Source: Phoronis australis (Eukaryota > Phoronida > Phoronidae). From it: 31,451 nucleotides of DNA. Shown piece after piece: positions 11,148 to 22,098 of this stretch. How positions within the stretch are numbered: the stretch's first letter is position 1; each line of letters begins with the position of its first letter. Both the position numbers and the translations under genes were made by a program. The DNA lies in assembly GCA_002633005.1 (NCBI GenBank), contig NMRA01000358.1, forward strand, positions 437,213 through 468,663, read 5' to 3'. The notes under the pieces were generated by a model. It saw only the letters and a list, made by a program, of their open reading frames with translations, was not told where the DNA came from and did no database searches.

Positions 11148-11609
11148 CTGGTATTGAACATTTTTGGAAAAGTCATATGCAAGAGCGTGTCGCAATTTCG
11201 TATTACCAAAAGAGACAAACTGCCAGAATCTATCGGATCGAAGCATGTAGACTCGAGAGATAAATGTAGTCATTGTCGTGGGTCATCTGCTAAAGAGGAA
11301 TTCGAACTTCTTCGAGAAAAAAGAAGACAACAACCCTCTCCAATCTTCCGATGCAGAAAGAATGATCATGTTGACCTTAACAACGGCAACAGTACTTATG
11401 ATGAGGACCTTGATCATCTGGACCACGTGGCAAATGGAAAATCAGCAGCCGAAATGACCATGAATTCGCGGGACCTCGAAGTGATTGCAGAGTGGAGGTG
11501 TATTGGTGCCGTTTTAGACAGGATCTTATTTATCATAGTGTTCTTCGCCACAGCTATATATTCCTCTTATTTCTTGTTGTCTTCCACTAAAGGGAAATCG
11601 CTGGAATGA
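11148..11609 (+). CDS. Nicotinic acetylcholine receptor-like subunit, last exon (partial)
   Basis: Terminal exon of a cation-type Cys-loop ligand-gated channel, which would sit in the plasma membrane as part of a pentamer. It begins after a strong acceptor (ATTATTTTCAG ending at 11147) in phase 0 and encodes 153 residues to TGA at 11607-11609. Order: a short amphipathic start (LVLNIFGKVICKSV), like the segment after M3; a variable charged M3-M4 loop of about 100 residues; then EWRCIGAVLDRILFIIVFF (from about residue 115) and the rest of M4. The tryptophan followed by V-L-D-R before M4 is characteristic of nicotinic rather than GABA/glycine receptors. The frame stays open upstream of 11148 for 39 codons, but that part reads as intron. 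Upstream exons are not seen in the window, so the gene is partial here. It could be a non-functional fragment, but the exon itself is undamaged. Confidence 0.78.
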   Translation: MVLNIFGKVICKSVSQFRITKRDKLPESIGSKHVDSRDKCSHCRGSSAKEEFELLREKRRQQPSPIFRCRKNDHVDLNNGNSTYDEDLDHLDHVANGKSAAEMTMNSRDLEVIAEWRCIGAVLDRILFIIVFFATAIYSSYFLLSSTKGKSLE

Positions 11610-13882
11610 TGCCGTAGGTGTTCAAAGTGTACTTTCGGGGCTGAGCTGCATAAAGCTTCAAAAGATATCCGCTGGATAAGTTTGATTGTTGCATGACGTC
11701 ATGCGCATTGTTCAACGATAACAACGTGACGCGTGATAATGCGACGTCATTGTTGCTATACGGCGTATAACTTTTATGCAACTGGGCCCAGGACAATATG
11801 AAATATACAACTTTGACAAACTTGCCTTCGAATATCAAAGATGGAACACACAGGCCAACTTTTCAGTGTGGGCACCAAAGGGATATCCTTTTGATCAATC
11901 TCGAGGGCGCAATAAGTAGATGCCCGAAACTGATTTGATTTCATCCACGACTATTTCGCGGCTTTGTCACTTGTACTACAGTAAAAGAGTACACGCGTCA
12001 TGGCAACAACTAATTAAACGAACTCTGTAAAATCCCACTGCTGAACGTTACAGAAGCACTGCAGGTTGCACATAGCTTTGAAAGTGTTCGCCGATGTAAT
12101 ATTGATTGACGCTACATGTACGTGGGAAACGCTAATAATTCACTAGCAATACAGCTTATTTTATGATACACAGTTTCCGCAACAATGTATCACTACGCCA
12201 TATATCAGCTGTCAATTGTCATATAGTGTTTGATTATACTTTATTTCTGTTTCTGTTGACGAAGGATGTTATTATATCCGAAAATTTCAGTGATCCATTT
12301 TGTTGTTTTATTTACGTATACTTATTATACCTTTCGACACACAAGTGTATCCTTTAAAGGATCTGAATCGCCTCTTTTAATTTCGGATTTATTTTCTACG
12401 TTATTTATCATAAAAGGTTTTTGTTATGCTTGACCTTCATGTACAAGTACTTGCTTGGATGGCACTAACTGAGGCTGTGATGGCGCTAGTTGTTCGTGTA
12501 CCCTTGCCAATGACTGAAATGAACTAAATGCTCTACTTTGAGTTTTGATAGGCTGTTAAATGGAATACTAACGAGCGTGTAGCAATTACAATGTGTTGGT
12601 GGATATGATTACTGCGCTATTTAACCGTTATTTGTAGAGTTTATTTGAAGTTTCAGTTGGTGTGTGTGTGTTAAACCTGAGACATCACCAGAAAAATTAC
12701 GTAAAATTATTCTATAGTTCTTGCACGAAAACCATCAGTACGGGTGGTAGTTTTATGTTATATTGCTTGTGAGCATGCGTCTTTAGACAATGTGCTGGTC
12801 GAACTTATAAGATCTGAAGAGGCCTGAAACGCAAAAGACAGACTAAAGTGCATTATTCAGAGTGGTTCTCTGCCACTGAAAGAGAATTCAACCTGCTTAC
12901 TAGGTATTTTCACTATTAGCTCGTAAGGACATAGACGTTAAAAATCTTCCTGATTACGGAAAATGTGACCTTCGGCGTAAACAAAACAATGGCAACAAGC
13001 AGCAGGCAGTCCGATTAAGAGGCAATTGGTGTTTAAAATTAATTATAAAGGTATGGTAGTAAATGAAATATATTCTAACTTGGAATGATTTTTGGAAAAT
13101 TGCTTGCTTCATTGGCATACCTCACCTCAAATTCGGAGTGCAATCAGAAATGGTTTGAGTGTATTTTCCGTTAACATCCACCCTGTCAGTCAGCTGTTTG
13201 TCGAATGATTACGATCCCATGGCCGCATTTGTCTAACTAGGAGGGAGACTACAAGCTCTGTGGTTACTACAAAATTTTTCCTTCGCGCGTATTCCAGAAA
13301 TGGTAAATTTTGTGATTTTTTCTGGAAATTTCCTCGCATGGGAAAGTGAGTGACTGTACTAGACATTGGGAGATGGCACTCAGTTCGTCAGGAATAATTT
13401 AAAAGATACTTTTGTCGAGCTTTTACGTTTCATGCCTCTTTAAACCGAGTACAAGTTGTAGTTTAATTGTTTGTGGGCCAATTTTGATGCTTCAAACACG
13501 AATTTTGAATGTTTTGTTTATGATAAAGGCAAATGCACTCAACATCAATACGAAAATGGGTATAACAAGTGTACCAGTTTAGTCATACAAAAGTTGATTT
13601 GTACCACGAACCAAACAAACACAAAGCGGAATTCTGCGCTTATTGTGATGCTGTCTCCACTTTTGTGACAGAAAACAGGTTAAAGTTTAAATGAGGGCGT
13701 AATAAAAAAACCAGTACGGTTACGTTGTTTTATAATTCGTCTCATAATTCGCATTAATTTGGATCGCCACTTTACGATGTCAAATCGCCTATCCTACTGA
13801 AATTTGCACTGCAAACAACAGGTTCGTTTGAATCTTAGGGTCAATGTCTTGTAAAGGTCTTCCGTTTACGTCGACGCTTCGG
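11610..13882. other. Gene-free stretch
   Basis: The 3' flank of the receptor exon and intergenic DNA. No supported gene; the short frames at 11587-11838 (- strand), 12163-12357 and 13471-13668 have no motif. I see no obvious repeat structure. Confidence 0.45.
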
Positions 13883-14462
13883 TGTTTAGTGCTCGCTGGT
13901 TCCCTGCGTGCTTAGCCCAGCCAGCACGCCGGTATCACCTAGTGGCACGTGCTTTAGCATTGGTCGATGTAATCTTGGCAGTCATTGGTTAGCTTTACAA
14001 CACCGTGAAAAAATGGCGGACTGTGAACGATTTTTAGCCTTCGTTTCTGAAGTGATGTTTAATAGCCGCGTGCTTGAAGCACATACATGCACAATAAACA
14101 TATTATGTGGCCGATTTAACCGGTGTGTTATTCATACTGTATAAGGACACTATCGTAAACAAAAGTCAACGACAGTAGAAAGATGTATTCCGAAAAGGCT
14201 CAATATTACAATTTCTAGGCTTCACATTTCCTGAACATAATTTTAAGCACCGATTTGCCTGTACAACAGACCACATTTACACTTCAGTCCATCAGTCATG
14301 CCAGTTTGTTTGCACAAAGCGCTGCCTAGTGTTGAGAATTCGACTAGCCAATCAGAAACGCCGGTGTAAAAAAATTTACAGACTAAATTTAAGTGATACC
14401 TGCGTGCTGGCGCGGCTACCGCCCCATCTAGCGGCACGCAGGGAACCAGCGAGTGTTTAGTG
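13883..14462. mobile_element. 562-bp inverted-repeat element with 9-bp target duplication
   Basis: Element 13892-14453. Its termini match perfectly for 20 bp (CTCGCTGGTTCCCTGCGTGC and its inverse at 14434-14453). After a divergent gap they pair again over CCAGCACGC(C/A)GGTATCAC. The 9 bp TGTTTAGTG lies directly outside both ends (13883-13891 and 14454-14462), an exact target duplication. A 9-bp duplication with long inverted ends suggests a Mutator-like (MULE) relative; an 8-bp duplication (hAT-type) is also possible if the first G belongs to the element. There is no transposase, so it is non-autonomous. Open frames inside are coincidental. Confidence 0.85.
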
Positions 14463-15970
14463 GAGCGTCAATCAGCAAAGGTTTAAATCCGGTCTTGGGC
14501 CTAACTTTTGACCGCCCACGTTCACTTAACAGTAAGCAGGTGGGTTTAACACCCAAAGTGTTGACGCGTCGCTAACAATGGGAACACTCAACTTTAGTGT
14601 CCATCGAAGTTTTCCCCAGGAGTCACAGCTTGTCACAACTGTAAAGGTCGCATGACACCCCGTTTATGGATAAGTTCGATTACGATAGCGTCACCTAGCG
14701 ACAACTCCGATGTCCAGCGAAGCTAATAGGAACGTTCAAGTTAAAGGATTTTCTCTATTCGTCACCCGGCTTTTGCCTGTAGCAGCGCTCAGATTTCCAC
14801 CATGTACATGTACATGTAGAACTTGTGATAGCTTCCGGTAAATTGATCGTTCCAGCTTTTGGATAAATAAACGTCGTAGCTATTGCTTGCTGACGTTAGC
14901 GTCTTCGAAGTTATCGCAATACGACATAATGTAACCACCATTTCCACAGCAAAGATATCTTTGTTGGATGCCGAAGTTGAGCAATAGCACTGTAACAACG
15001 CGTTGATGCTTTGCCGTTTAACTGCACACTGCGAAGTAAACTAGAGCTATGACCGAATTTTTTTAATTTACTCCACTGATGGACGCTCCCCTAAACACCA
15101 AACCACTGTCGACGTTAGTGGGTGAGCCTCATGTTCGGACGCCTTTTGTCTTCTGTGCATACTTATTGAGTGGCATTTATACCAAAGCTCGTGTCGAATA
15201 GTGAATTAACTCGGGCACCCGGAGTGCGACTAAGCCGTGAGAAGGGTTGCTTAGGTACCAGTCTCCCACCACATGAGGTGTACAGGCTATGTGTATCACG
15301 AACTGTGACCTATTTATAAAAGTAGGTTAAGTAGGTCGCAAACAACAGTAATAGTTAGCTGGGAACGGTAAGTTTTAATGATGATTAACTTAATTACGCA
15401 CTGCAAATCAGTTGACATTGCGAGTGAATGTTGAAATAGTAAACATATTTAAGGCTTGTATAGGTTGCGTACCGAAAACAAGTTTTCACCGAATAATTAA
15501 CCGGAGACTGAGATTTTCACTCGTTCCAGTTTATCAGCTTTTTCTCGGCTTCGGAAAATCGACTTTATTTGAAAATTCTAAACTTAACATTTAGTCATCA
15601 TTCTCAAAAACATTGTTAGGATTTTGGATATAAATGACTATTTTTGCGTAATATAACAAAGACGAACACGACTTCCGTTTTTTACATAAGTACCTTACGT
15701 TTTGCGAGTTTATTTGTCATAGAAACCAAACGAAAAGACTAATCGTTTTGAGGTAACTGGTGAAGTTTTCATTTAAAAAAGGTTTCGTTAAAATCGGTCG
15801 AGGGCTTATTTTGCTATGACCGTACCTTTCTTAAACATGAAATTTTGACTTAAATATGTTTTTACGTAAAAATAGTAATAGTACACTAATGCAAAAAGTA
15901 TTTGTGTATTCCTAATCTTTTTTCTTTCAAAAAATACATTCTTTTACCAGTTGACGAAGCTCAGTTTTTT
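14463..15970. other. Gene-free stretch
   Basis: No supported gene. At 14800-14818 a short alternating palindromic run (ACATGTACATGT) occurs. Open frames (14789-14998 -, 15412-15594 +) lack motifs. Confidence 0.45.
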
Positions 15971-16227
15971 ATATACGAGTCCAATGAATAAGGTTTGATG
16001 TACGAGTTAGAATGGAGTCCACTAAATAAGGTTTGATATACGAGTTAGAATAGAGTCCACTAAATAAGGTTTAATATACGAGTTATAATAGAGTCCACTA
16101 AATAAGGTTTGATACACGAGTTAGAATAGAGTCCACTAAATAAGGTTTGATACACGAGTTATAATAGAGTCCACTAAATAAGGTTTGATATACGAGTTAG
16201 GATGGAGTCCACTAAATAAGGTTTGAG
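15971..16227. repeat. 38-bp minisatellite, about 6.6 copies
   Basis: Successive units start at 15977, 16015, 16053, 16091, 16129, 16167 and 16205, exactly 38 bp apart. Each begins GAGTCCACTAAATAAGGTTT and ends around ACGAGTTAGAATA. Units differ at only a few positions; the first is the most diverged (CCAATGAATAAGG). The last unit stops after AAGGTTTGA. Non-coding. Confidence 0.95.
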
Positions 16228-18309
16228 ATAACCTTAAAAAAGAGAGCAGGTGGTCTGATGTTATTTGCAGTGCACCATACGTGCGCAAGCCACATGATTT
16301 GGCCCGCTGCACTAAACAACTGAAGTTCTTCCTGAAGGAGGTTCATTCTGAAGGAGGTTTTCATCTCTGCCTGTCTCCTTTAAAAAAACCCGACAGACTA
16401 TTCCATTTGCTGGCATGAGCTATATGCTGTAGTCATGTAACAGTGCCATTCAGTAGCTTTCTCCCCATAGTTTATAAAAAGAGAGAATTCCAGGTTGCCT
16501 GCTCTACTGAGTTTTGATCGAGAGATGTAGTTATCAAATCAAGCCTAATTTCATTGCTTCATTTTCATTTTGTTATTATTGTTCATCAAGCGAGACTCTT
16601 GAGGTACGATTCAATAAAATCAGCGACTTCTCAGCAATTACACAGATCTTTCTGTAAGCACCGACCTGTGGCCGTGGACGCCGAGAGTACTGGCCTCTCA
16701 TATGTTTTCAGCTCCAGTCGTAAAACAACTTTCGGCAACCAATCATATTACATGCCAAGACATTTCTGGGTGTTATAGTGGTGTTACTGTATTTTACGGA
16801 AAGAGGTTACATTTGGCTTAAATGAAAGTTTAGAGCCTAAAATCAGATGGGTTTACATAACTTTCGAAAAATTACTCATAATTGCTAAGCTAAGCGTGTG
16901 TTTGTTTGTTTGTTTGTTTGTGTGTGTATGCATGCGTGCGTGTGCTGTTACTGTTTTCAATTCTTTCCATAAAAATTCATTTGCCCAATGTTTTTCTGCT
17001 GCCCTTTGTTAATTTGATTTCTGAGAAGTAAGCCTACTGTTATCTCTAGTATTTAATTACACCCGTGAAGTAACATTTTAAAAAATAAAAGTTTACCTTG
17101 TAAAAGAAACCAATCCAGTACTTCGTGTTGCTGACAGCTCACACTGTATTTGCCATATTACCTCGCTTTTGGCGAACTACCGCATTTTATTACTATTTCC
17201 GCCATCCCGCTACAGCATCTAAATGACCCGCTTATTGACAAACGGTCAAATTGACATTTTATTGTGTACTATCGTAATTTCCCATGCGACATAGCCACAT
17301 TTTCTCGCTCGACTAAAAAAACGGGACGTTTCATGGGTTTTTGCGGTTCCCATAATTTACCATTAACCTATAAAAACAACAACAACAAACCGCATTTTTG
17401 TGTTACACCTGTCATTTGATGTAGTCCTCGCGTTGTTGTGTGTAGCAGCAAACATTTCACTCTTACTTTTTTGGGTTAGAACTAGACGTTCTGCCTGTAG
17501 TCCTGAAGTCCCGCTTTTTAATCCAGTTGCTCCTTTTTGTTCTTGAATTTTGACCGTGACAACTACACAAAAGGTGTTCAAAATAACATGGTCTCTTTAA
17601 TTGTGATTTTCCAGGGTCCAGTTTCTTTAGTAGCAGTCGTATAAATATGTTCCAGTGTCTCTTGTTTACGGTAACATTAACTACATGTATCAGGAACACT
17701 AACGAAAAATGTTTCTTTCTAAACTCCTATGGAAAGTCCTACACCGCAGCTAATGTGATGTGCTATCCACTTTACATTCCAAAGCTACCTGACAGATGCT
17801 TGCCCATTTTTAATCTATCACGAAAACTTAACTGCAAATTTGGAATTGATACTTAGGATAGTTTATTGCATTTTTCATGAATGTCACTGAAGAATGTAAT
17901 TGTAACAAGCGGCACCAAACGTCCAATTGATCGTAATGAATACATATAAAGATGTATAATTTTGGATGAATGTCTGGCTAAATCATCCACAGCAAGTTTG
18001 AGTGATCCATTTTCTAAAGCCTCTGTCTTCACTGACAGTGTAGAAATCTTATGAATCGTTGAAATTACTTCCCTAATAGCTTTGCTAGTCATTTATATTA
18101 TTTCTCTGGTTCATTTCCTTTTTACACTATCCAATAGTACGAAATTAGACGTTGTGCTTTCTGCATTTTCGCTTGTAGAATTGATAATATTTTTAAACCA
18201 GTCAGGAATGCCAAAATACTTATGAATTAAATTGTTTATCCTCTGCTTCTGGTATAATCATCAAGAACTGACAAAGAGTTTTCTAATGATATAGCTGTTA
18301 TGCAATTCG
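16228..18309. other. Gene-free stretch
   Basis: No supported gene. It contains the (TTTG)n/(TG)n run at 16899-16944 and an (AAC)n run near 17371-17388. Open frames of 60-80 codons on both strands overlap each other and have no family signature. Confidence 0.45.
16899..16944. repeat. Microsatellite, (TTTG)n passing into (TG)n
   Basis: About five TTTG units run into a TG-rich tract with GCATGCGTGCG interruptions. Confidence 0.85.
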
Positions 18310-18402
18310 ATTGAAAAACGGTGGAATTGCGAAAAGATAAATTCCATAGCAAATGTACATACCAGAACATATGAATGCAAGCAACCCCTACGCATGGCGG
18401 CC
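18310..18402. repeat. Dispersed repeat, copy related to 25380-25460
   Basis: The stretch from GAATTGCGAAAAGATAAATT through CAAGCAACCCCTACGCATG closely matches 25384-25456 (about 80 bp, mostly single-base differences), in the same orientation. The shared core includes ACCAGAACATA and GAATGCAAGCAACCCC. This indicates a dispersed repeat family. An overlapping - strand open frame is not supported as a gene. Confidence 0.7.
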
Positions 18403-19238
18403 AAATTGTCAATTTCAGATGTGTTCTTGTTACAGAAATCACAATATACCATTTTTAAAAAATGGTTAAAAGTCTCACCTGTGCACTTCTTTTAAACACT
18501 TCATGAGCAATGCATCACTTATGAAAACTAAAAAAATGCCACTCTAAAAATTAAGTACGCAAATTAAGTGCCGCCATTACCATACAATGCAATTTTCGTC
18601 TAAAATTTGTGCACCTGCAGGCTCACTTGAAAAATGACGTGTTTACATGTATACTTATGCTTTCATGGTCAACAAACATGCTCAAGACATTTTTGAAGCA
18701 ATTTATTTCATATTTATTGGGTTACAGAATGTGGAAAATATACTCGTTAGTCTGCAGTGCTCGTTAAGCAAGGTGTCACTATTTTGGCAGAATAAAAGGA
18801 CAAATGTTTATACTAACCCGTTATCTTCCATTCATAAAAATCAATGTAGTTATTGTTATTGAAGACATCATTAGATTCTCAGTTGTCTGAATTGCTATCA
18901 CGCCTGCTGAACACAGTTTCAGTTCAGTTCAGTAGCAGCCTTCGTTAACACAAACGATACGCGCTCAAAGCTGATATAAAACACATCATTGAAAGTGCCT
19001 ATTGCGCGTGTGTTTACTATGGAAAAGTGGTTCTAACGTATTTCGCTGTTGTATAACACAGTTGCTGTACGACCCTATCACCACGTGTGTATGATAAATC
19101 GTGGTTTGAATTGTGAGTTAATGGCACTCGATGCAACAATACAGCAGTTGTCGTGATATCATGTTGGAAACGAAAATATCAACATTTTCATGTATGTTAA
19201 AACATCGGGAGAATGTATTTTGCTAATGTTCAGTGAGC
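18403..19238. other. Upstream region of the Ig-like gene
   Basis: No gene is supported. A TATAAAAC at 18975-18982 lies about 260 bp before the chosen start codon and might be a core promoter, but nothing else supports it. A 71-codon frame at 18647-18862 has no motif. Confidence 0.35.
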
Positions 19239-21482
19239 ATGTATGCAATTTGTAGGAGCTCGCAGGCATGTGAATCGCGAGTAAATTTGAGTTTTTTACT
19301 GTGGATTTCTCTAATGTTCAATGACCTTGTTCAGTCTATGCCTACAGATTCAACCTTCTATGTTCGATATGGTGGGGTTGGGAGCTGGAAAAAACCTGGC
19401 ACTAACGCTATCGGTAGACCATTAATTAGGTTAAGCAATGCTTTGAGAGTGGTGAATGGCGTGGAAAAACTTGTGAAAACAGAGGTTATGTGTAAAGTGT
19501 TTGCACCCGTCGTCGAGAAAGACTGGATGACGCTAAGGTTTCCACATCCGTACGACTTCACAGGAAAACTACTTGGGCCCCCAAACGACAAGACTACCAT
19601 CGATAGCAACCAAACACACGTGTGGATGGATCGTGTTTTAGAAATAATTTACTTCACTGCAGCTGAAAAGCCAAATACTTTCGTAAACTGTGCTGCGCAA
19701 ACTCCATCCAGTGATAGCTATGGGAACCCCTTAGAAGGAGGAGAGTTGATAACCACATGTGTAATCCAGGGCGGAGACAAGCCGGCACCAAGGGTTACAC
19801 ATAGCACGAAATCTTCAACCACGCCAACCACGTCAACCGTTACGTCTCCAACCCTGCACACATCACCGTCTTTACTAGACACTGTTGCACTGACAGCAAA
19901 AACAATAACCGAGACATCGTCACCTAATGTGATAACTAGATCTCCTGATGAAAAGACAATGCATATATCACTGAGGTCAGGATACGGGCAAATACGTGGG
20001 AAGAGTCTAGAAGCAATGGATGGGTTACATTATTTGATACATTGTCTTGTGGAATGCAGTAGTAATGGTAATAATAAAGTGTCTGTAATTTGGGAGCATA
20101 CCGTGAATAATGCAACCGTAGGTTATGTACATCAAGTAAGCATCTCGAAAGATACGAAACTTTTAGACAGGCAAATTAAATTCAAGGCAAGCTTTGAGGA
20201 CAACGAGAAGACAATCACTTGTAAAGCGGTCGATATCACAGACAGTTCTCTCCATGATTCAATTCAAGTTACTATCTTTGTCAATGCGTTTGAAAACCAT
20301 CGAGTCTTGATAGCTTGGGTAGGGGTCACTTGCTGCCCGCTGTTACTCATGATACCGACTATGTTGTATTGGGCCATGTTTAAATCAGGAGAAACACAAG
20401 ATATGCCAGATATAACACTCAATGATGATACTCCAGCCATGCCCACTTACGACATTGAAGAGTTTGGGAAAGTACTGTTCAAGAAGTGCAAGCCCAAGGT
20501 AACGAGACAGGAATCATATATTTATACTCAACAACCATTGGAGTTGTCACAAACGAGTGAAATAGGCGAGTGTAGTCACACCGAGATTCGGGATGGTAAA
20601 GAGCCATCAGGTGTTATGCCAAATGGAAGGGAGACGGTTAGGCCGGCTGAAGTCTTCGCAAGTTTTCCACAAAAAACTCTGGAGAGTGTCAACAGATTGC
20701 TAAGACGGGTATTTCACACTGCAAACGAAATAGACCAAACTGCCTGTGAAACATCATCGAGTAATTTGATGAAAGTACCAAATTCCTGTAACACAATGAA
20801 TGCAGTAAGTGTAAGCACACCCCAGCCGTCATTAGCTAATGCCTCTCAAAGAGACTTCGTACACACAAGCTGGTGGAACAGTCTAGTTAGTAAATTCACA
20901 GCACCTCTTTCACCGTTGTCTCAAAAGTTAACAAACAAGCACATTCTGGCCAGTAACAACAAACGAAATACTACAAATACGCCCCATTTTATCCATGAAG
21001 AGGAGACAGACAATAAAGACAAGAGTTTTGTTTGGTTTCCAAGCATAGCAAGGGTAATCAGTCCACCCAAACCCATCCAAAATATAATTAAACATAAAGA
21101 AAAACTACAAAGATCAGTTCCACGATTGCCTCCAGACGATGCTCAGGTGAGCGGCCCAAGTACACTTTTGACAAGTGCAGAATTATCACTTATCCAAAAA
21201 CCTCTTCAAGACAGCAGACGAACCATGGGTCAAATTGTGAAAAACAGGGCTTTTAAACCAGACACTTTTACTGGGTCATCTCAGGAAAATGTGATAGAAG
21301 TAAAAGAAAACCAATTATCACCTGCACAACGACTCACAGCTTATCGAAATAAGAAGCAGGAAATATTCGCAAAAATACGAGCAATCTCCGCAAAATACCT
21401 GAAAGTCAAAGACACCGTGATGGCAACAAAATCGAAGAAAGCGAAAATGAGACAGAGCCGACAAGCACAAATTAGTTGGTAA
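19239..21482 (+). CDS. Single-exon Ig-like type I membrane protein, family not recognised (copy 1)
   Basis: A 747-residue intron-free frame from ATG 19239 to TAA 21480-21482; an in-frame stop lies at 19224-19226. A short first part (SRVNLSFLLWISLMF, about residues 14-28) looks like a signal peptide ending near QSMP. Next comes an N-terminal extracellular region with cysteines near 85, 151 and 174, then a Thr/Ser/Pro-rich linker (about 185-235). An Ig-like domain follows, with Cys about 269/273, Trp 285 (VSVIWEHT) and Cys 328 (KTITCKAV). N-glycosylation sites are likely at NQT (124) and NAT (291). One transmembrane helix (about 356-380, VLIAWVGVTCCPLLLMIPTM) is followed by KKCKPK-type basic residues and a long polar tail with Tyr motifs (PTYDIEEF, SYIYTQQP), SPPKPIQ and a basic C-terminal helix. 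The layout suggests a cell-surface adhesion or recognition receptor, but the partner is unknown. The start is uncertain: an upstream exon might supply a different N-terminus. Confidence 0.7.
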   Translation: MYAICRSSQACESRVNLSFLLWISLMFNDLVQSMPTDSTFYVRYGGVGSWKKPGTNAIGRPLIRLSNALRVVNGVEKLVKTEVMCKVFAPVVEKDWMTLRFPHPYDFTGKLLGPPNDKTTIDSNQTHVWMDRVLEIIYFTAAEKPNTFVNCAAQTPSSDSYGNPLEGGELITTCVIQGGDKPAPRVTHSTKSSTTPTTSTVTSPTLHTSPSLLDTVALTAKTITETSSPNVITRSPDEKTMHISLRSGYGQIRGKSLEAMDGLHYLIHCLVECSSNGNNKVSVIWEHTVNNATVGYVHQVSISKDTKLLDRQIKFKASFEDNEKTITCKAVDITDSSLHDSIQVTIFVNAFENHRVLIAWVGVTCCPLLLMIPTMLYWAMFKSGETQDMPDITLNDDTPAMPTYDIEEFGKVLFKKCKPKVTRQESYIYTQQPLELSQTSEIGECSHTEIRDGKEPSGVMPNGRETVRPAEVFASFPQKTLESVNRLLRRVFHTANEIDQTACETSSSNLMKVPNSCNTMNAVSVSTPQPSLANASQRDFVHTSWWNSLVSKFTAPLSPLSQKLTNKHILASNNKRNTTNTPHFIHEEETDNKDKSFVWFPSIARVISPPKPIQNIIKHKEKLQRSVPRLPPDDAQVSGPSTLLTSAELSLIQKPLQDSRRTMGQIVKNRAFKPDTFTGSSQENVIEVKENQLSPAQRLTAYRNKKQEIFAKIRAISAKYLKVKDTVMATKSKKAKMRQSRQAQISW

Positions 21483-21768
21483 AATTTGTAGCCGCAGTGA
21501 AATAGTGAATTGTGATGATGTTCGACTGAATGCATACGTGCATCAAGAAGACGTCACCAGAAAGAGACCGCTAAGTATCGTAATTTGACGTTGGAGTCTC
21601 TGCCTGCAAAAAGAAACCGAGTCGGTCATAAAAGACATCTTTTCCTAGGCTTTCGTCAAGCATGAGCTTCATTGTCTATTGACACCGGGATTTTTCATAT
21701 ATTATTAGCCCACTTGATGAAATGCCGATGGGAGATTATTCAGATAATTATGCCGATCAAACACCTTA

Positions 21769-22098
21769 GGGCGTATATTTGGTTCTGCAGTTTCTGGCGT
21801 CAAGTTTTCAGATGGTAGGCGTTTATTCGGAAAATTTCCAATCAAATCCCCACTCAGCGTCAACTTTTACTTTACTCACGCATTCAGTTTTGTGGAGCAT
21901 TTACATGTATGAAAACGAACAAAGTTTGGGCAAATTATGCATTCATTAACATAAAATTCAAAAAACACAGCTGGTATTTTCGTAGCCAAAACTATGACTT
22001 TCCGTTTACACGCCCACGTTTTCCGAATAAACGCCAGGTCGTTTATTTGGTGTTACTAAAAAGCCTTAAAATTTCCACGTTCCAAATACACGCCCATG
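21769..22098. repeat. Nested inverted repeats downstream of the Ig-like gene
   Basis: GGCGTTTATTCGGAAAA (21818-21834) is matched exactly by its inverse at 22019-22035. Outside it, AGGGCGTATATTTGGTTC (about 21769) pairs imperfectly with the inverse of CGTTCCAAATACACGCCCA (about 22078-22097). This is probably a fold-back element in or after the 3' UTR; it contains AATAAA at 22026-22031. A diverged version is present after copy 2, so insertion predates the duplication. Confidence 0.65.

Noticed and set aside
13908-14437. Open frames of 64-78 codons on both strands
   Set aside because: They lie entirely inside the inverted-repeat element and read through its terminal repeats.
14476-14500. tRNA B-box-like GGTTTAAATCC
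   Set aside because: No A box and no cloverleaf could be formed around it.
15971-16227. CRISPR-like array
   Set aside because: Units are contiguous with no variable spacers, in an animal genome; it is a minisatellite.
18236-18452. - strand frames with a Cys-rich start (CDFCNKN)
   Set aside because: They overlap a dispersed repeat; the cysteine spacing does not continue into a zinc-finger pattern.
19233-19238. Start of the Ig-like gene at GTG 19233
   Set aside because: It is not an ATG; the first in-frame ATG is 19239, two codons later, and still precedes the signal peptide.
19239-21482. Viral-envelope-like glycoprotein
   Set aside because: It has signal, ectodomain, transmembrane and tail, but no fusion peptide, cleavage site or neighbouring retroviral genes; the Cys-Trp-Cys pattern fits an Ig-like domain better.
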